The notes below the pieces were generated by a model. The model ran no database searches, was not told the origin of the DNA, and saw only the letters and a program-made list of their open reading frames with translations. From Cryomorphaceae bacterium (GTDB lineage Bacteria > Bacteroidota > Bacteroidia > Flavobacteriales > Schleiferiaceae), in contig SKIJ01000015.1 in the NCBI GenBank assembly GCA_007116495.1, positions 1-64,000 on the forward strand: a DNA stretch of 64,000 nt. Reading direction: 5' to 3'. The number at the start of each line of letters is the position of its first letter. The stretch's first letter is position 1. Position numbers and translations under genes: made by a program. This document shows, one piece after another, positions 26,615 through 39,955 of this stretch.

Positions 26615-28045
26615 TCATTTTTTCACCCTCAACAGCGCCACATTCTCAACATGATGCGTATGCGGAAACATATCCACGGGGCGGTAGGTTTCCACCTCGT
26701 AGTGTTCGCTCATCAATGCGAGATCACGAGCTTGGGTAGCGCTATTACAACTGACGTATACCCAGCGCTTGGGCATGATGTCGAGGATTGTTTTTACCAC
26801 GGATGGGTGCATGCCCTCTCTCGGTGGGTCAACCATCAAAATATCGGGTTTGCCGTGAGTGCGAATGAATGATTCGTTGAGAACCTCGCGCATATCGCCG
26901 GAGAAAAAGGTGGCGTTTTCAATGTTGTTGCGCACGGCATTTTCCTTGGCGCTGATGATGGAATCTTCCACCAATTCTACGCCCACAACGTGGTTGACGG
27001 AACGGGCGGCGTATAAGGCAATCGTCCCGACCCCGGTGTAAAGGTCGTAGAGCAACTCATCGTTTTGTGGGTTGAGAAAATCCAAGGCCACGCGGTAAAG
27101 CGCTTCGGCTTGCAAGGCATTGGTTTGGTAAAAGGTCTTTGGACCAATGTGGAAAGTCAACTCCGGGTCATTTTCGCGATAACCTTTCATGACCTCTTTG
27201 ATATACCCAGGACCGCTGACCACTTGAATGTCTTGATCGTACAAAGACTCGTTTCCTTTGTGGTTAACCGTGTACAAGGCCGTGGTTATTTCCGGGAAGG
27301 CCGCTTGCAGATTGTTCATCACCTTGATATAATCCACGCCATAGGACGGACCAAACTGCAACAACACCATCACTTCTCCGGATTGTGCCGTACGAATCAA
27401 CAGCGAACGCATCGCCCCAACCTTGTCATAGGGGTGATAAAAACTGAGGTTGTTCTCCACGGCGTATTCGCGCATCCAATTGCGAATGCGGTTCGACGGC
27501 TCGGGCTGCAAGTGACAATGAGTAATGTCTATGACCCTGTCCCACCTCCCCGGGGCGTGAAAACCAAGGGCGTTGCGGGCACTGATGGTTTCGTCCGACT
27601 GCACCTCCTCGTCGGTCAACCAGCGATGGGTAGAAAAGCTAAACTCCATTTTATTGCGGTAGTAGTACGGTGAGGGCGATGGCAGAATCGGCTGTGCGTC
27701 GGGGAGTTTGAGGTGGCCAATGCGACTGAGGTTTTGGGTGACCTCATTGGCTTTGTGCGTCAACTGCGCTTCGTAACTCAAGTGCTGCCATTTACAGCCA
27801 CCGCAGTGGTGAAAGTGTTTGCACTCGGGCTCTATCCTATCGGGAGAATACGACAGTATCTCAATGGCTCGTCCTTCGGCATAGGCCTTTTTGTGCTTGA
27901 ACACCTTGACTTTCGCCTTATCTCCGGGAACGGCGCCTTCTACCAGCACCGTTTTTCCTTCCGGCAAACGCGCAATGGCTTTCCCCTTGGCGCCTGCCCC
28001 TACAATATCCAAATCGTGGATGGTTGGTTTGCGTTTTCTTGACAT
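26615..28045 (-). CDS. rlmD: 23S rRNA (uracil-5-)-methyltransferase RlmD
   Basis: A 476-residue SAM-dependent RNA methyltransferase of the TrmA/RlmD (RumA) family. The ATG at 28045 (MSRKRKPTIHDL) is chosen; the open frame continues upstream, but a -7 promoter element lies right before this ATG. An N-terminal TRAM domain is followed by the Fe-S cysteine cluster CKHFHHCGGCKWQH near residue 75, SAM-site LYDLYTGVGTIALYAA, VDPPREGMHP near 400, and the catalytic Cys in VYVSCNSATQARDL. It methylates U in 23S rRNA. Short GAATGA-like repeats follow its stop on the minus strand. Confidence 0.92.
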   Translation of the reverse strand: MSRKRKPTIHDLDIVGAGAKGKAIARLPEGKTVLVEGAVPGDKAKVKVFKHKKAYAEGRAIEILSYSPDRIEPECKHFHHCGGCKWQHLSYEAQLTHKANEVTQNLSRIGHLKLPDAQPILPSPSPYYYRNKMEFSFSTHRWLTDEEVQSDETISARNALGFHAPGRWDRVIDITHCHLQPEPSNRIRNWMREYAVENNLSFYHPYDKVGAMRSLLIRTAQSGEVMVLLQFGPSYGVDYIKVMNNLQAAFPEITTALYTVNHKGNESLYDQDIQVVSGPGYIKEVMKGYRENDPELTFHIGPKTFYQTNALQAEALYRVALDFLNPQNDELLYDLYTGVGTIALYAARSVNHVVGVELVEDSIISAKENAVRNNIENATFFSGDMREVLNESFIRTHGKPDILMVDPPREGMHPSVVKTILDIMPKRWVYVSCNSATQARDLALMSEHYEVETYRPVDMFPHTHHVENVALLRVKK

Positions 28046-28050
28046 GGCGG

Positions 28051-28077
28051 CAAAGATAAATCGAGCCATTATACCAA
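28051..28077 (-). promoter_or_regulatory. promoter ending 5 nt before the rlmD start
   Basis: On the minus strand: TTG at 28077-28075, a 16-nt spacer, TATCTTTG at 28058-28051, then CCGCC and ATG. The expected transcription start falls on or next to the start codon. Confidence 0.5.
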
Positions 28078-28177
28078 TGACCAATTAGTTTGTCTATCAT
28101 TGCAACAAGCCCACTTTCTAAAAACCTACGCACATTTTCCCCGTAAAAAAAGCACCCCCTACCTCCACATTAATTAG

Positions 28178-28185
28178 TAGCTTTG
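28178..28185 (+). promoter_or_regulatory. TAnnTTTG -7 element (pyrG)
   Basis: TAGCTTTG, an exact match, 157 nt before the pyrG ATG. It implies a leader of about 150 nt that contains a strong hairpin. Confidence 0.5.
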
Positions 28186-28251
28186 TGGCGAAATTATTAG
28201 CTTAACCATAAAGTTAAAGTGGCTGTCTAATAACGTGCGAAAGCAATGGAT

Positions 28252-28286
28252 GCGGTAAGGGTCAACCTGTGTATTGACCCTACCGC
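28252..28286 (+). promoter_or_regulatory. structured leader hairpin upstream of pyrG
   Basis: GCGGTA and GGGTCAA (28252-28257 and 28259-28265, with one bulged A) pair with TTGACCC and TACCGC (28274-28280 and 28281-28286) to give a 13-bp stem with an 8-nt loop. It is followed by TTAAAAAAATAT rather than a T-run, so it is not a simple terminator. It lies 57 nt before the pyrG start, inside the predicted leader. CTP-responsive control of pyrG is known in Gram-positive bacteria, but this structure is different; a regulatory role here is inference. Confidence 0.6.
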
Positions 28287-28300
28287 TTAAAAAAATATAA

Positions 28301-29959
<1,659 letters not shown>

Positions 29960-29989
29960 CCCTACCGGGTTAATTATAACAATTACTAA

Positions 29990-31777
29990 ATGGAAAAAAA
30001 GACCGACATAAACAGCATCATAGGGTTTTTCCTTATTGGGTTGATCATGATTTACATGTTCTGGAATGATTCTCCAGAATCTCCAGAGCCCATCAGCACA
30101 CCCTCGGCCACCGAAGAAAAAGAGATGCGTGAAACCGAAGCGACCGTTGCCACTGATATAGATGCTCTTACGGACACTACAGCCGCATTGGACACCACCG
30201 AAGTAATTCCGGTAAAAGAATTCACGCTGGAGAACAACCGCATTCAAATGGTCATCAGCTCAAGAGGTGGTCGACCGAACGCACTTCGCTTAAAAGAGTT
30301 TCAAACATTTAAGCGCTTTGAGCAAGACGAAGAGGCGCCGTTGTATTTGGCGAAAGACGGCAATATGCGGTTCAATTTGGATTTGAACAACGGAATAGAA
30401 ACCTCTTCGCTAAACTTCCGTGCCGTAGAAGAAAGCACGGAAAAACTAAAACTGCAAGCCACAACACCCCGCGGGAACGTCTATATCACATATCACCTTC
30501 GCCCAGACGAATACGAGACCGACGTTCGCGTACAAACCGACTTCGATGTGACGGACCCTTCCATGTACTGGAAACTGCAAGCCCTTCGTCACGAGAAAAA
30601 CGACGAGTACGAAACCAATAAAACAACCATATACTACCACTTTGCCGATAAGGATAAATCCGACCGCCTATCAGAAACCCGTGATCAACTTAAAGAAAAG
30701 GAAAACATCAACTGGTTTGCCTTCAAGCAGCAGTTTTTCTCTACCATTGTTCGCGTAGACGGTCAGTTTCCCTTAGCAACATTAGAAACCAGCACCAAAG
30801 AAGGTCGCTCGGACGTAACCAAAAACATGACGGCCAATCTGCGTATTCGCAACACCGGCAACCTCGACCTTCCACTTCACCTCTACTCCGGGCCCAATCG
30901 CTTTAAGCGCCTGAAATCGTACGGACACGGTTACGAAAAAGTCGTTCCGCTTGGATGGGGGATTTTCGGATGGATCAACCGTGGGGTAATCATCAACATC
31001 TTTAGCTGGTTAGAAACCTATGGTCTCAACTACGGAATCATCATTTTATTGATGACGTTGATGATCAAAATGGTATTGTTTCCACTCACCTACGGTTCGT
31101 ACCGTTCTATGGCAAAGATGCGCGTATTAAAACCGGAAATTGACGCCATAAACGAGAAGTTTAAGGACAAAGACGCGATGAAAAAGCAACAAGCCACCAT
31201 GAAGCTTTATCAGCAAGCCGGTGTCAATCCGCTAGGAGGTTGTATCCCTGTTCTTTTTCAAATGCCCATTCTCTTTGCCGTATTCCAATTCTTCCCGGCA
31301 TCGATTGAGCTGCGACACCAATCCTTCCTTTGGGCCAATGACCTTTCGAGCTACGACTCCATTTACAACTTACCCTTTTCCATTCCCTTCTACGGCGACC
31401 ACGTAAGTTTGTTTACGCTCTTGATGACGGTCACCACGATCATGTACACCTACATGAACCAACAATTGACCGGCACAAACAGCCAATACCCGCAAATGAA
31501 GTACATCATGTACCTAATGCCCGTGGTATTTTTAGGTGTATTCAACAACTTTGCCGCCGGATTGAGCTACTACTATTTCGTTGCCAACCTCATCACGTTT
31601 GGCCAACAGTTTGCCATCAGAAGCATCATAGACGAAGACAAAATTTTGGCTAAAATTGAGGAAAACAAAAAGAAACCTAAGAAAAAGTCTAAGTTTCAAC
31701 AGCGCATGGAAGAAATGGCCAAAGAACGAGGGCAGCAAGTACCTGGGCAGAAAAAATCAAACAAAAAGAAAAAGTAA
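29990..31777 (+). CDS. yidC: membrane protein insertase YidC
   Basis: A 595-residue inner-membrane insertase. An N-terminal helix (IGFFLIGLIMIYMFW) is followed by an acidic linker and the large periplasmic domain (about 75-340), then the five-helix core (LNYGIIILLMTLMIKMVLFPLTYGSYRSMAKM, YQQAGVNPLGGCIPVLFQMPILFAVF, VVFLGVFNNFAAGLSYYYFVANL). The tail is strongly basic (KKPKKKSKFQQRM, KKSNKKKK), which fits contact with ribosomes. It lies 30 nt after pyrG, and its stop overlaps the next gene's ATG by 1 nt (TAATG). Confidence 0.95.
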   Translation: MEKKTDINSIIGFFLIGLIMIYMFWNDSPESPEPISTPSATEEKEMRETEATVATDIDALTDTTAALDTTEVIPVKEFTLENNRIQMVISSRGGRPNALRLKEFQTFKRFEQDEEAPLYLAKDGNMRFNLDLNNGIETSSLNFRAVEESTEKLKLQATTPRGNVYITYHLRPDEYETDVRVQTDFDVTDPSMYWKLQALRHEKNDEYETNKTTIYYHFADKDKSDRLSETRDQLKEKENINWFAFKQQFFSTIVRVDGQFPLATLETSTKEGRSDVTKNMTANLRIRNTGNLDLPLHLYSGPNRFKRLKSYGHGYEKVVPLGWGIFGWINRGVIINIFSWLETYGLNYGIIILLMTLMIKMVLFPLTYGSYRSMAKMRVLKPEIDAINEKFKDKDAMKKQQATMKLYQQAGVNPLGGCIPVLFQMPILFAVFQFFPASIELRHQSFLWANDLSSYDSIYNLPFSIPFYGDHVSLFTLLMTVTTIMYTYMNQQLTGTNSQYPQMKYIMYLMPVVFLGVFNNFAAGLSYYYFVANLITFGQQFAIRSIIDEDKILAKIEENKKKPKKKSKFQQRMEEMAKERGQQVPGQKKSNKKKK

Positions 31778-32253
31778 TGAGACCAATTAGCCGTCTATTT
31801 GCCTTGTTTATTATGGCAGCACTTTCGGGATGCGCAAGTCAGCAAGCGCGAATGATGAAGTCCTTTGACAATGCCGGTGATGATGTCTACGTGCGTTTTG
31901 AACGCACTGAGTGTTTTGGTACCTGTCCCGTTTACGAACTCGTTATTCGGGGCAATCGCGAACTAGAATACACCGGGAAATCCTTTGCCAAGCCAAAAGG
32001 ATCCTTCACGGCTACCATCAGTGAGGAAGATTGGGATAAACTTCGCAACAAAATCATTGAAGTTGAATTTTTCAATTTTGAAGATGAGTACGATGCTCCC
32101 ATCAGTGATGTTCCCACTACCATTACAGAAGTATTTATCTCCGATAAACGCAACAAAACCGTCATCAATCGCTGGGATGCCCCCGAGAAGCTCGTGGCAC
32201 TTGAAACATTCATCGACCAGTTGTGGCAGTCGTACGTTGTTGAAGATAGATAG
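31777..32253 (+). CDS. DUF6438 domain lipoprotein
   Basis: A 158-residue protein with a lipoprotein signal (RLFALFIMAALSGC, lipidated Cys near 19). The mature part has VRFERTECFGTCPVYELVIRGNRELEYTG, with the CFGTCPVY segment that I associate with DUF6438, a small domain common in Bacteroidota. The two Cys may form a disulfide. The function is not known. It is coupled to yidC by a 1-nt TAATG overlap, which suggests coordinated expression with the insertase. It is followed by a 192-nt gap that holds a promoter for the next gene. Confidence 0.8.
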   Translation: MRPISRLFALFIMAALSGCASQQARMMKSFDNAGDDVYVRFERTECFGTCPVYELVIRGNRELEYTGKSFAKPKGSFTATISEEDWDKLRNKIIEVEFFNFEDEYDAPISDVPTTITEVFISDKRNKTVINRWDAPEKLVALETFIDQLWQSYVVEDR

Positions 32254-32370
32254 GTTGTGGGCTATTTGCTGTTGGGTGAATGCCATTTAAAAAAGCATCA
32301 TTCGCCACCAAACGCGTTATCATCTCTTTGCGTACATAAAGTGCGTTGATTTCTTCCCCATATTTCATTA

Positions 32371-32401
32371 TTGAGCATGTAATACACAACCATTACCTTT
32401 G
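32371..32401 (+). promoter_or_regulatory. Bacteroidota-type promoter (cystathionine gamma-synthase)
   Basis: TTG at 32371-32373, a 20-nt spacer, TACCTTTG at 32394-32401. The ATG is at 32446, giving a leader of about 38 nt. Confidence 0.6.
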
Positions 32402-32445
32402 CTTGGTCTTTCAAATTAAACGGATGGTTCAAAACAACACAACAA

Positions 32446-33615
32446 ATGGGTAAAGGCAACGGTTTAGGGTTTGGTACGTTAAGCATACACGGCGGGCAAG
32501 AAGCTGATCCGTCTACCGGTGCCGTAATGCCTCCGATATACCAAACATCGACATACAAACAAGATGTACCAGGCGAGCATAAGGGATACGCATATTCGCG
32601 GTCGAAAAACCCAACACGCACGGCTCTGGAAAAAAGCTTGGCAAGCTTAGAAAAAGGCACACACGGATTGGCATTTGGATCGGGGTTAGCTGCCGTAGAC
32701 GCCGTTATGAAACTGCTTTCCCCGGGTGACGAAATCATTGCTCCCAATGATTTATACGGAGGCACCTACCGTTTGTTTCATTCCATATTTGCCAAATGGG
32801 GACTCGTATTTCACTTTACAGACCTCAACGACGAAGACAAGGTTCGCGCATTAATCAACGACAATACGCGAATGATATGGGCCGAAACACCCACCAATCC
32901 TCTGCTTAAACTATTTGACATCCGCAAACTGGCGGCCATTAAAGACGAGCACAACCTTACTCTGGTAGTCGATAATACGTTTGCTACGCCCTATCTGCAA
33001 ACACCTTTAGAGCTTGGCGCCGATATCGTTATGCACTCGGTTACGAAATACCTAGGAGGGCACAGTGATTTGGTGTTGGGAGCACTGGTTCTTAAGGACG
33101 ATGACATTGCTGAAAAACTTTATTTCATCCAAAAAAGCAGTGGAGCCATTTGTGGCCCTATGGACTGCTATCTCGCGCTAAGAGGCATCAAAACACTGCA
33201 CGTACGCATGCAGCGCCACTGTGAAAACACCGAAGCAGTTGCGCGATTCCTAATCAGTCACCCCGCGGTAAAAAAAGTGTACTGGCCTGGCTTCCCGGGA
33301 CATGGAGGTCACGAAATAGCCAATAAGCAAATGCGTGGATTTGGCGGGATGATCTCTTTTGAACTAAAGAACGACACAGTAGAAAATGCGTTTACACTGT
33401 TGTCGTCGCTAACAATATTTACCTTGGCCGAATCCTTGGGGGGTGTAGAAAGTTTGGCCGGCCATCCGGCAACAATGACGCATGCATCCATTCCGCGCGA
33501 ACAGCGCATTGCTTCGGGTTTAACCGACAGTCTCATTCGTCTTAGCGTAGGGCTGGAAGACGCAAAAGACCTCATTCGCGACTTAGACCACGCACTTAAA
33601 GCCACATTAGAATAA
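32446..33615 (+). CDS. metB: cystathionine gamma-synthase / trans-sulfuration PLP enzyme
   Basis: A 389-residue Cys/Met-metabolism PLP enzyme. Visible features are FGTLSIHGGQEADPSTGAVMPPIYQTSTY at the N-terminus, YSRSKNPTRTALEKSLASLE, the PLP-lysine segment HSVTKYLGGHSD near residue 205, and ESLGGVESLAGHPATMTHASIP near 335. The family contains cystathionine gamma-synthase, gamma-lyase and O-succinylhomoserine sulfhydrylase, which are hard to tell apart by sequence. The EQR near the end of the last motif fits synthase or lyase. It is followed after 1 nt by a TrkA-type gene, probably one transcript. Confidence 0.88.
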   Translation: MGKGNGLGFGTLSIHGGQEADPSTGAVMPPIYQTSTYKQDVPGEHKGYAYSRSKNPTRTALEKSLASLEKGTHGLAFGSGLAAVDAVMKLLSPGDEIIAPNDLYGGTYRLFHSIFAKWGLVFHFTDLNDEDKVRALINDNTRMIWAETPTNPLLKLFDIRKLAAIKDEHNLTLVVDNTFATPYLQTPLELGADIVMHSVTKYLGGHSDLVLGALVLKDDDIAEKLYFIQKSSGAICGPMDCYLALRGIKTLHVRMQRHCENTEAVARFLISHPAVKKVYWPGFPGHGGHEIANKQMRGFGGMISFELKNDTVENAFTLLSSLTIFTLAESLGGVESLAGHPATMTHASIPREQRIASGLTDSLIRLSVGLEDAKDLIRDLDHALKATLE

Positions 33616-33616
33616 C

Positions 33617-34288
33617 ATGCAACAAAAGAAAATTGCCGTCATAGGACTGGGTCGATTCGGATCGGCCATTGCGCGTAAACTCGTTGGTTTAGGTGCCGAC
33701 GTAATGGGCATCGACATAGATGAAGACAAGGTTGATGACTTAAAGGACGTGCTCACATACACGGTTTGCCTTGATTCTTCAGACCCCAAAGCACTTTTAT
33801 CGCAAAACATACCGGATATGGACGCGGTGGTGATTGCCATTGGTGCCAGTTTTCAGGATTTGATCCTCACCACGTATGCGCTTCAAGAAATTGGGGTTGA
33901 ACGGATTATTGCACGTGCACAAGAACAAGTGCAAAAGCGCATTTTGCAAAAAATGGGGATAAAAGAGATTATGAGCATTGAAGACGAAGTGAGCAACGGT
34001 GTGGCGCAACAACTCATTAACCCGAGTGTGCTTATGGCGGTTCAGCTACCCGATGAATACGAAATTGTTGAAATTTCTGCACCGTCTTCTCTGTGGAACG
34101 AAAAACTAGCCAACATTGGCCTGCGTGAGAAGTATAACCTCAATCTGGTTACCGTACTCCGACACAAAAAAGATACACATCACATCATCGGCGTCCCTTA
34201 CCCGGATACCGTAATTGAAGAAGGTGACTTAATCATCATTTTCGGATTGATGGATGACATCACGAAATTCATGGAGATCAATAAGTAA
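33617..34288 (+). CDS. TrkA/KtrA-type potassium uptake regulatory protein
   Basis: A 223-residue cytoplasmic RCK protein. The N-terminal NAD-binding domain starts with IAVIGLGRFGSAIARKL and has the acidic end of strand two (MGIDIDEDKV). The C-terminal TrkA-C domain covers about 140-223 (VEISAPSSLWNEKLANIGLREKYNLNLVTVLR, EEGDLIIIFGLMDDI). It would gate a TrkH/KtrB-type potassium channel by nucleotide binding, but no channel gene is adjacent. It follows the trans-sulfuration gene with a 1-nt gap and ends at a bidirectional terminator. Confidence 0.92.
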   Translation: MQQKKIAVIGLGRFGSAIARKLVGLGADVMGIDIDEDKVDDLKDVLTYTVCLDSSDPKALLSQNIPDMDAVVIAIGASFQDLILTTYALQEIGVERIIARAQEQVQKRILQKMGIKEIMSIEDEVSNGVAQQLINPSVLMAVQLPDEYEIVEISAPSSLWNEKLANIGLREKYNLNLVTVLRHKKDTHHIIGVPYPDTVIEEGDLIIIFGLMDDITKFMEINK

Positions 34289-34328
34289 AACGACCCATTG
34301 GGCTGCATTTATGTGCCGTCTAAAATCT

Positions 34329-34364
34329 AAAAAAGCCGGAAACGATATCGTTTCCGGCTTTTTT
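34329..34364. terminator. bidirectional intrinsic terminator, trkA-like/groEL
   Basis: A perfect palindrome of 18+18 nt: A-run, GCCGGAAACGAT, ATCGTTTCCGGC, T-run. It serves both convergent genes. Confidence 0.9.
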
Positions 34365-34385
34365 ATTTAGTGCGAATGATGTTGA

Positions 34386-36026
<1,641 letters not shown>

Positions 36027-36051
36027 TTATTGATGTTTTAAAATTAACTGA

Positions 36052-36330
36052 TTAAATGATGGCGTAAATATCCGATTCACGCATAATGAGGTAGTCCTTG
36101 CCCTCAAAGTTTAGCTCGGTACCGGAGTACTTCCCGTAGAGAATGGTATCACCTACCTTAACGGTAAGAGGCTCATCGGGTTTACCGTTCCCAACAGCAA
36201 TCACTTTTCCTTGTTGTGGTTTTTCTTGCGCGGTATCGGGAATGATGATACCGGACGCCGTTTTGGTTTCTGCCGCTGCGGGCTCAACTAAAACCCGGTC
36301 GGCTAACGGACGAATGTTTACGTTTGACAT
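36052..36330 (-). CDS. groES: 10 kDa chaperonin GroES
   Basis: A 92-residue co-chaperonin: [42 protein letters not shown] has the mobile loop, and [32 protein letters not shown] closes the barrel. Normal size. It precedes groEL by 28 nt. No CIRCE element and no TAnnTTTG element is visible in the 123 nt upstream, so it may depend on another sigma factor or read-through past the malic-enzyme terminator. Confidence 0.97.
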   Translation of the reverse strand: MSNVNIRPLADRVLVEPAAAETKTASGIIIPDTAQEKPQQGKVIAVGNGKPDEPLTVKVGDTILYGKYSGTELNFEGKDYLIMRESDIYAII

Positions 36331-36397
36331 GGTTATTATTTATTAAGTGTTATACTGATTTACGGTATCTCTTAGTCACATTATGTGCCAAAGCAAA

Positions 36398-36420
36398 AAA
36401 AAAGGCGCTAGGCCTTTTTT
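36398..36420 (-). terminator. intrinsic terminator after the malic enzyme gene
   Basis: Six A, GGC, loop GCTAG, GCC, six T. Because the stem includes the A and T runs, it can act on the minus strand after the malic enzyme and separate it from groES. Confidence 0.75.
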
Positions 36421-36453
36421 CGTTGTCAAACTGTCAGTTCACTTATTTAAATG

Positions 36454-38736
36454 TCAGTCTTCCGCTGTCATTTCTCGCGTTTGGGCGTCCACAACACCCA
36501 AAGCAATCATATTGACAATTTCCCTTACGGAGCACCCCATTTGGAGGATATGTGCTGGCTTATTTAGGCCTAATAGCACAGGCCCTAAGGCTTCGGCAGC
36601 GCCAAATTCTTGAAGCAACTTATAGGCTATGTTACCCGACGCCAAAGATGGAAAAATATAAATATTAGGGCGGTTCCCAACCAGATCACTGAACGGGAAG
36701 TTTTCTTTTAAAAGGTCATTATTTACGGCAAAATTGGCTTGCATTTCACCATCAACAATGATATCGGGGTGATTTTTTCGAAGAATATCCGCAGCTTCTC
36801 TCATTTTTTTTGGCACGTCCCCTTCGTGTGAACCAAAATTTGAGAAAGACAAAAAGGCAACCTTAGGTTTTAAATTAATTCGGCGTAAAATCTTGGCGGT
36901 ATGAACCGTGATTTCCACTAACTCATCAGCCGTGGGATTGGGGTTAATGGTTGTATCAGCAAAGAATATAGGGCCTTTTTTGGTGAGCATGATGTACATG
37001 CCTGCTGCACGCGAAACGCCCGATGCAGTACCAATGGTCTGAAATACGTTTTTAGCAACCTCAGGATACTTACGTGTGCTTCCGCTGATGAATACATCGG
37101 CATCTCCTTGACGCAGCATCATACATCCAAAGTAGTTGCGCTCGCGCATCATTTTATGCGCATCCATCTTAGTGACCCCTCGGCGCTTTCTAAATTCCCA
37201 AAATGCTTCAGCATACGTTTGGTTGATGGGCTCTTCATCTTTTGGGTCAATGATGGTGCAATTCTCCAGACCCGTTAATTGATATTCTTTAATAATGCTT
37301 TCAATTTTTTTGCGTTTGCCCAGTAAAATTGGAATAGCAATACCCTCGTCCGCGACAATTTGTGCGGCCTTAAGCACCTTAAAGGTATCTGCTTCGGCAA
37401 GAACAACGCGCTTGGGGTTAGCACTTGCACGCTGAATGGCCAGGCGCATAAACTTATCATCACGCCCCAAGCGATTGATGAGTTCCTCGCGGTACGTTTC
37501 CCAATTAGTGATGGGATTCTGTGCAACCCCACTTTCCATTGCAGCTTTAGCAACTGCAGGTGCAATGGTGTAAATCAAGCGCGGATCAAAAGGTTTGGGG
37601 ATGATGTAATCGGAGCCAAACTGTAAATTCTTTTGGTTGTAAGCGATGTTGACGATCTCAGGAACGGGCTCGCGAGCCAACTCCGCCAATGCGTGAACAG
37701 CAGCCAATTTCATTTCTTCATTGATGGACTTTGCGCGTACGTCGAGTGCACCTCGAAATATAAACGGAAAACCAAGTACGTTATTAACTTGGTTGGGATT
37801 ATCGCTTCGTCCTGTAGCCATAATAATATCCTTCCGTGACGCTATGGCTTTGTTGTAATCTATTTCAGGATCGGGGTTGGCCAATGCAAAAACGATCGGC
37901 CGTTTGGCCATGCTTTTTACCATATCTACAGAAAGCACACCACCACGACTCAAACCGACAAATACATCGGCTTTTTTAACCGCTTCTTCAAGCGTTTTAA
38001 GTTTTGTTTTTCGTGCAAAAAACAACTTTTCCTCGGTTAAATTATCACGATCGGTTGTGATAACACCTTTGGAATCCAACATCAGAAGGTTTTCCTTTTT
38101 CACCCCTAATGAGAGATATAATTTGGCACAACTCACTGCACTGGCTCCCGCACCGTTGAAAACCACTTTTACTTTATCAATTTTTTTCTTTACAACGTGT
38201 AATGCATTGATGAGTGCCGCGCCGGAGATGATTGCCGTACCGTGTTGGTCGTCGTGCATTACGGGGATGTCCAGTTCGTCGCGCAGGCGTTGTTCAATGT
38301 AAAAACAATCGGGTGCTGAAATATCTTCCAAATTGATACCTCCAAACGTGGGCGCCATAATCTTTACAGCTTCCACGAACTTCTCCGGATCTTTGGTATC
38401 CATCTCTATATCAAAGACATCTATATCGGAAAATATCTTAAAAAGGAGTCCCTTTCCTTCCATCACGGGTTTTGAGGCAAGTGGTCCAATATCGCCTAGC
38501 CCCAACACAGCTGTACCGTTGGAAATTACCGCCACCAGGTTTCCTTTAGCCGTATATTTATAGGCATCTTCGGGCGTTTTAGCGATCTCCTTACACGGCT
38601 CAGCAACCCCCGGCGAGTACGCTATGGCTAAGTCGCGCTGACTGTTGGATGGCTTAGACGGTATGACTTCAATTTTCCCCGGTCTGCCTTGACTGTGGTA
38701 CTCGAGGATATCTTTTTTGTTGAGTTTTTTACCCAT
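36454..38736 (-). CDS. maeB: NADP-dependent malic enzyme, fused to phosphotransacetylase-like domain
   Basis: A 760-residue MaeB-type enzyme that decarboxylates malate to pyruvate. The N-terminal malic domains (about 1-425) have [12 protein letters not shown], the metal and substrate region [25 protein letters not shown], and an NADP site [16 protein letters not shown]. The C-terminal part (about 430-760) is the phosphotransacetylase-like regulatory domain ([35 protein letters not shown]). It overlaps the upstream hflX gene by 8 nt, so the two form an operon. Confidence 0.95.
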   Translation of the reverse strand: MGKKLNKKDILEYHSQGRPGKIEVIPSKPSNSQRDLAIAYSPGVAEPCKEIAKTPEDAYKYTAKGNLVAVISNGTAVLGLGDIGPLASKPVMEGKGLLFKIFSDIDVFDIEMDTKDPEKFVEAVKIMAPTFGGINLEDISAPDCFYIEQRLRDELDIPVMHDDQHGTAIISGAALINALHVVKKKIDKVKVVFNGAGASAVSCAKLYLSLGVKKENLLMLDSKGVITTDRDNLTEEKLFFARKTKLKTLEEAVKKADVFVGLSRGGVLSVDMVKSMAKRPIVFALANPDPEIDYNKAIASRKDIIMATGRSDNPNQVNNVLGFPFIFRGALDVRAKSINEEMKLAAVHALAELAREPVPEIVNIAYNQKNLQFGSDYIIPKPFDPRLIYTIAPAVAKAAMESGVAQNPITNWETYREELINRLGRDDKFMRLAIQRASANPKRVVLAEADTFKVLKAAQIVADEGIAIPILLGKRKKIESIIKEYQLTGLENCTIIDPKDEEPINQTYAEAFWEFRKRRGVTKMDAHKMMRERNYFGCMMLRQGDADVFISGSTRKYPEVAKNVFQTIGTASGVSRAAGMYIMLTKKGPIFFADTTINPNPTADELVEITVHTAKILRRINLKPKVAFLSFSNFGSHEGDVPKKMREAADILRKNHPDIIVDGEMQANFAVNNDLLKENFPFSDLVGNRPNIYIFPSLASGNIAYKLLQEFGAAEALGPVLLGLNKPAHILQMGCSVREIVNMIALGVVDAQTREMTAED

Positions 38737-39955
38737 TGGTTTCTTCGTTATAGTTCCAGTAATCGGTGTAACCTTGTGAGAAGGGGTAACGTTCGTCGCG
38801 AATATTCACGATCATTTTTCGCAGTTTTTCCTTGAGTTCATCAATATTGTCCCCACGATTGGCAGAGATAAACACAACATCATCACCCATACGATTCATC
38901 CACGTTTGCTTCCAATCGGATAAGGTCATGTGGTGTTTCTCCTTGGGGCCTAAGTCGTCTTCATCTTGCGTATGGTGAGTAAACGCATCTATTTTATTAA
39001 ACACCAACAGTGTATCTTTTTCTTCACCACTAATTTCTGCCAGTGTTTCTTGTACCGTTTTGATGTGATCTTCAAAATAAGGGTGTGATATATCTACTAC
39101 GTGTACCAATAAATCGGCTTCTCTTACTTCGTCGAGAGTGGATTTAAAGGATTCGACCAACTGGGTTGGTAATTTGCGAATGAACCCAACCGTATCACTC
39201 ATCAAGAACAACACCCCGTCTAAAAATACCTTACGTACTGTGGTGTCGAGTGTTGCAAACAACTTGTTTTCGGCAAACACCTCCGACTTCGAGAGTAAAT
39301 TCATCAGGGTAGACTTTCCGACGTTGGTATATCCCACTAGCGCAACTCTTACCATCTTATCACGTGATTTGCGCTGGGTGGCCATTTGCTTATCTATTTT
39401 GGCCAACTTTTCTTTTAGAAGAGCAATTTTCTGTGTGATGATTCGACGGTCGGTTTCAATTTGCGTTTCACCCGGTCCGCGCATACCTATCCCTCCTTTT
39501 TGCCTTTCCAAGTGCGTCCACATTCTTGTAAGACGGGGTAATAAATATTGGTATTGAGCGAGCTCTACTTGGGTACGCGAGTGTGCTGTTCGGGCACGAG
39601 AAGCAAATATATCGAGTATGAGGTTGGTACGATCCATCACCTTTTGCTCGAAAATGTTTTCCAAGTTTTTAATCTGAGATGGCGTAAGCTCGTCGTCAAA
39701 GATGACCAAATCCACATTGTTTTCCTCGACATATTCGGCGATTTGTTTCACCTTTCCCATACCGAGGTAAGTACGTGGATTTGTATTAGACACTTTTTGT
39801 GCGAAACGCTTAAGTGTAACAGCACCGGCCGTTTTTGCAAGAAAAGCAAGTTCGTCGAGGTACTCTTCCAGCATGTCATTAGTCATATTGCGCGTTTGCG
39901 CACCAACGAGCACTGCTGTTTCCGATGTATGTGTTTTACTTTGGCGTTCGAGCAT
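38729..39955 (-). CDS. hflX: GTPase HflX
   Basis: A 408-residue ribosome-associated GTPase. The N-terminal HflX domain ends in the glycine-rich GGIGMRGPGETQIETDRR near residue 160, followed by a coiled linker and the G domain: GYTNVGKSTLMNLL (P-loop, near 208), LDTTVR (switch), DTVGFIRKLP (G3, near 257) and NKID (G4). Its family splits or rescues stalled ribosomes. It precedes maeB with an 8-nt overlap. No TAnnTTTG element is seen right before it. Confidence 0.95.
   Translation of the reverse strand: MLERQSKTHTSETAVLVGAQTRNMTNDMLEEYLDELAFLAKTAGAVTLKRFAQKVSNTNPRTYLGMGKVKQIAEYVEENNVDLVIFDDELTPSQIKNLENIFEQKVMDRTNLILDIFASRARTAHSRTQVELAQYQYLLPRLTRMWTHLERQKGGIGMRGPGETQIETDRRIITQKIALLKEKLAKIDKQMATQRKSRDKMVRVALVGYTNVGKSTLMNLLSKSEVFAENKLFATLDTTVRKVFLDGVLFLMSDTVGFIRKLPTQLVESFKSTLDEVREADLLVHVVDISHPYFEDHIKTVQETLAEISGEEKDTLLVFNKIDAFTHHTQDEDDLGPKEKHHMTLSDWKQTWMNRMGDDVVFISANRGDNIDELKEKLRKMIVNIRDERYPFSQGYTDYWNYNEETNG

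Noticed and set aside
26581-26624. Short CATTCTT-type repeats after rlmD, checked as a possible CRISPR or satellite
   Set aside because: Units are short, imperfect and without spacers; they look like a simple low-complexity 3' region.
36331-36453. Search for a CIRCE operator before groES
   Set aside because: No long inverted repeat of that type is present; the only structure is the malic enzyme terminator.
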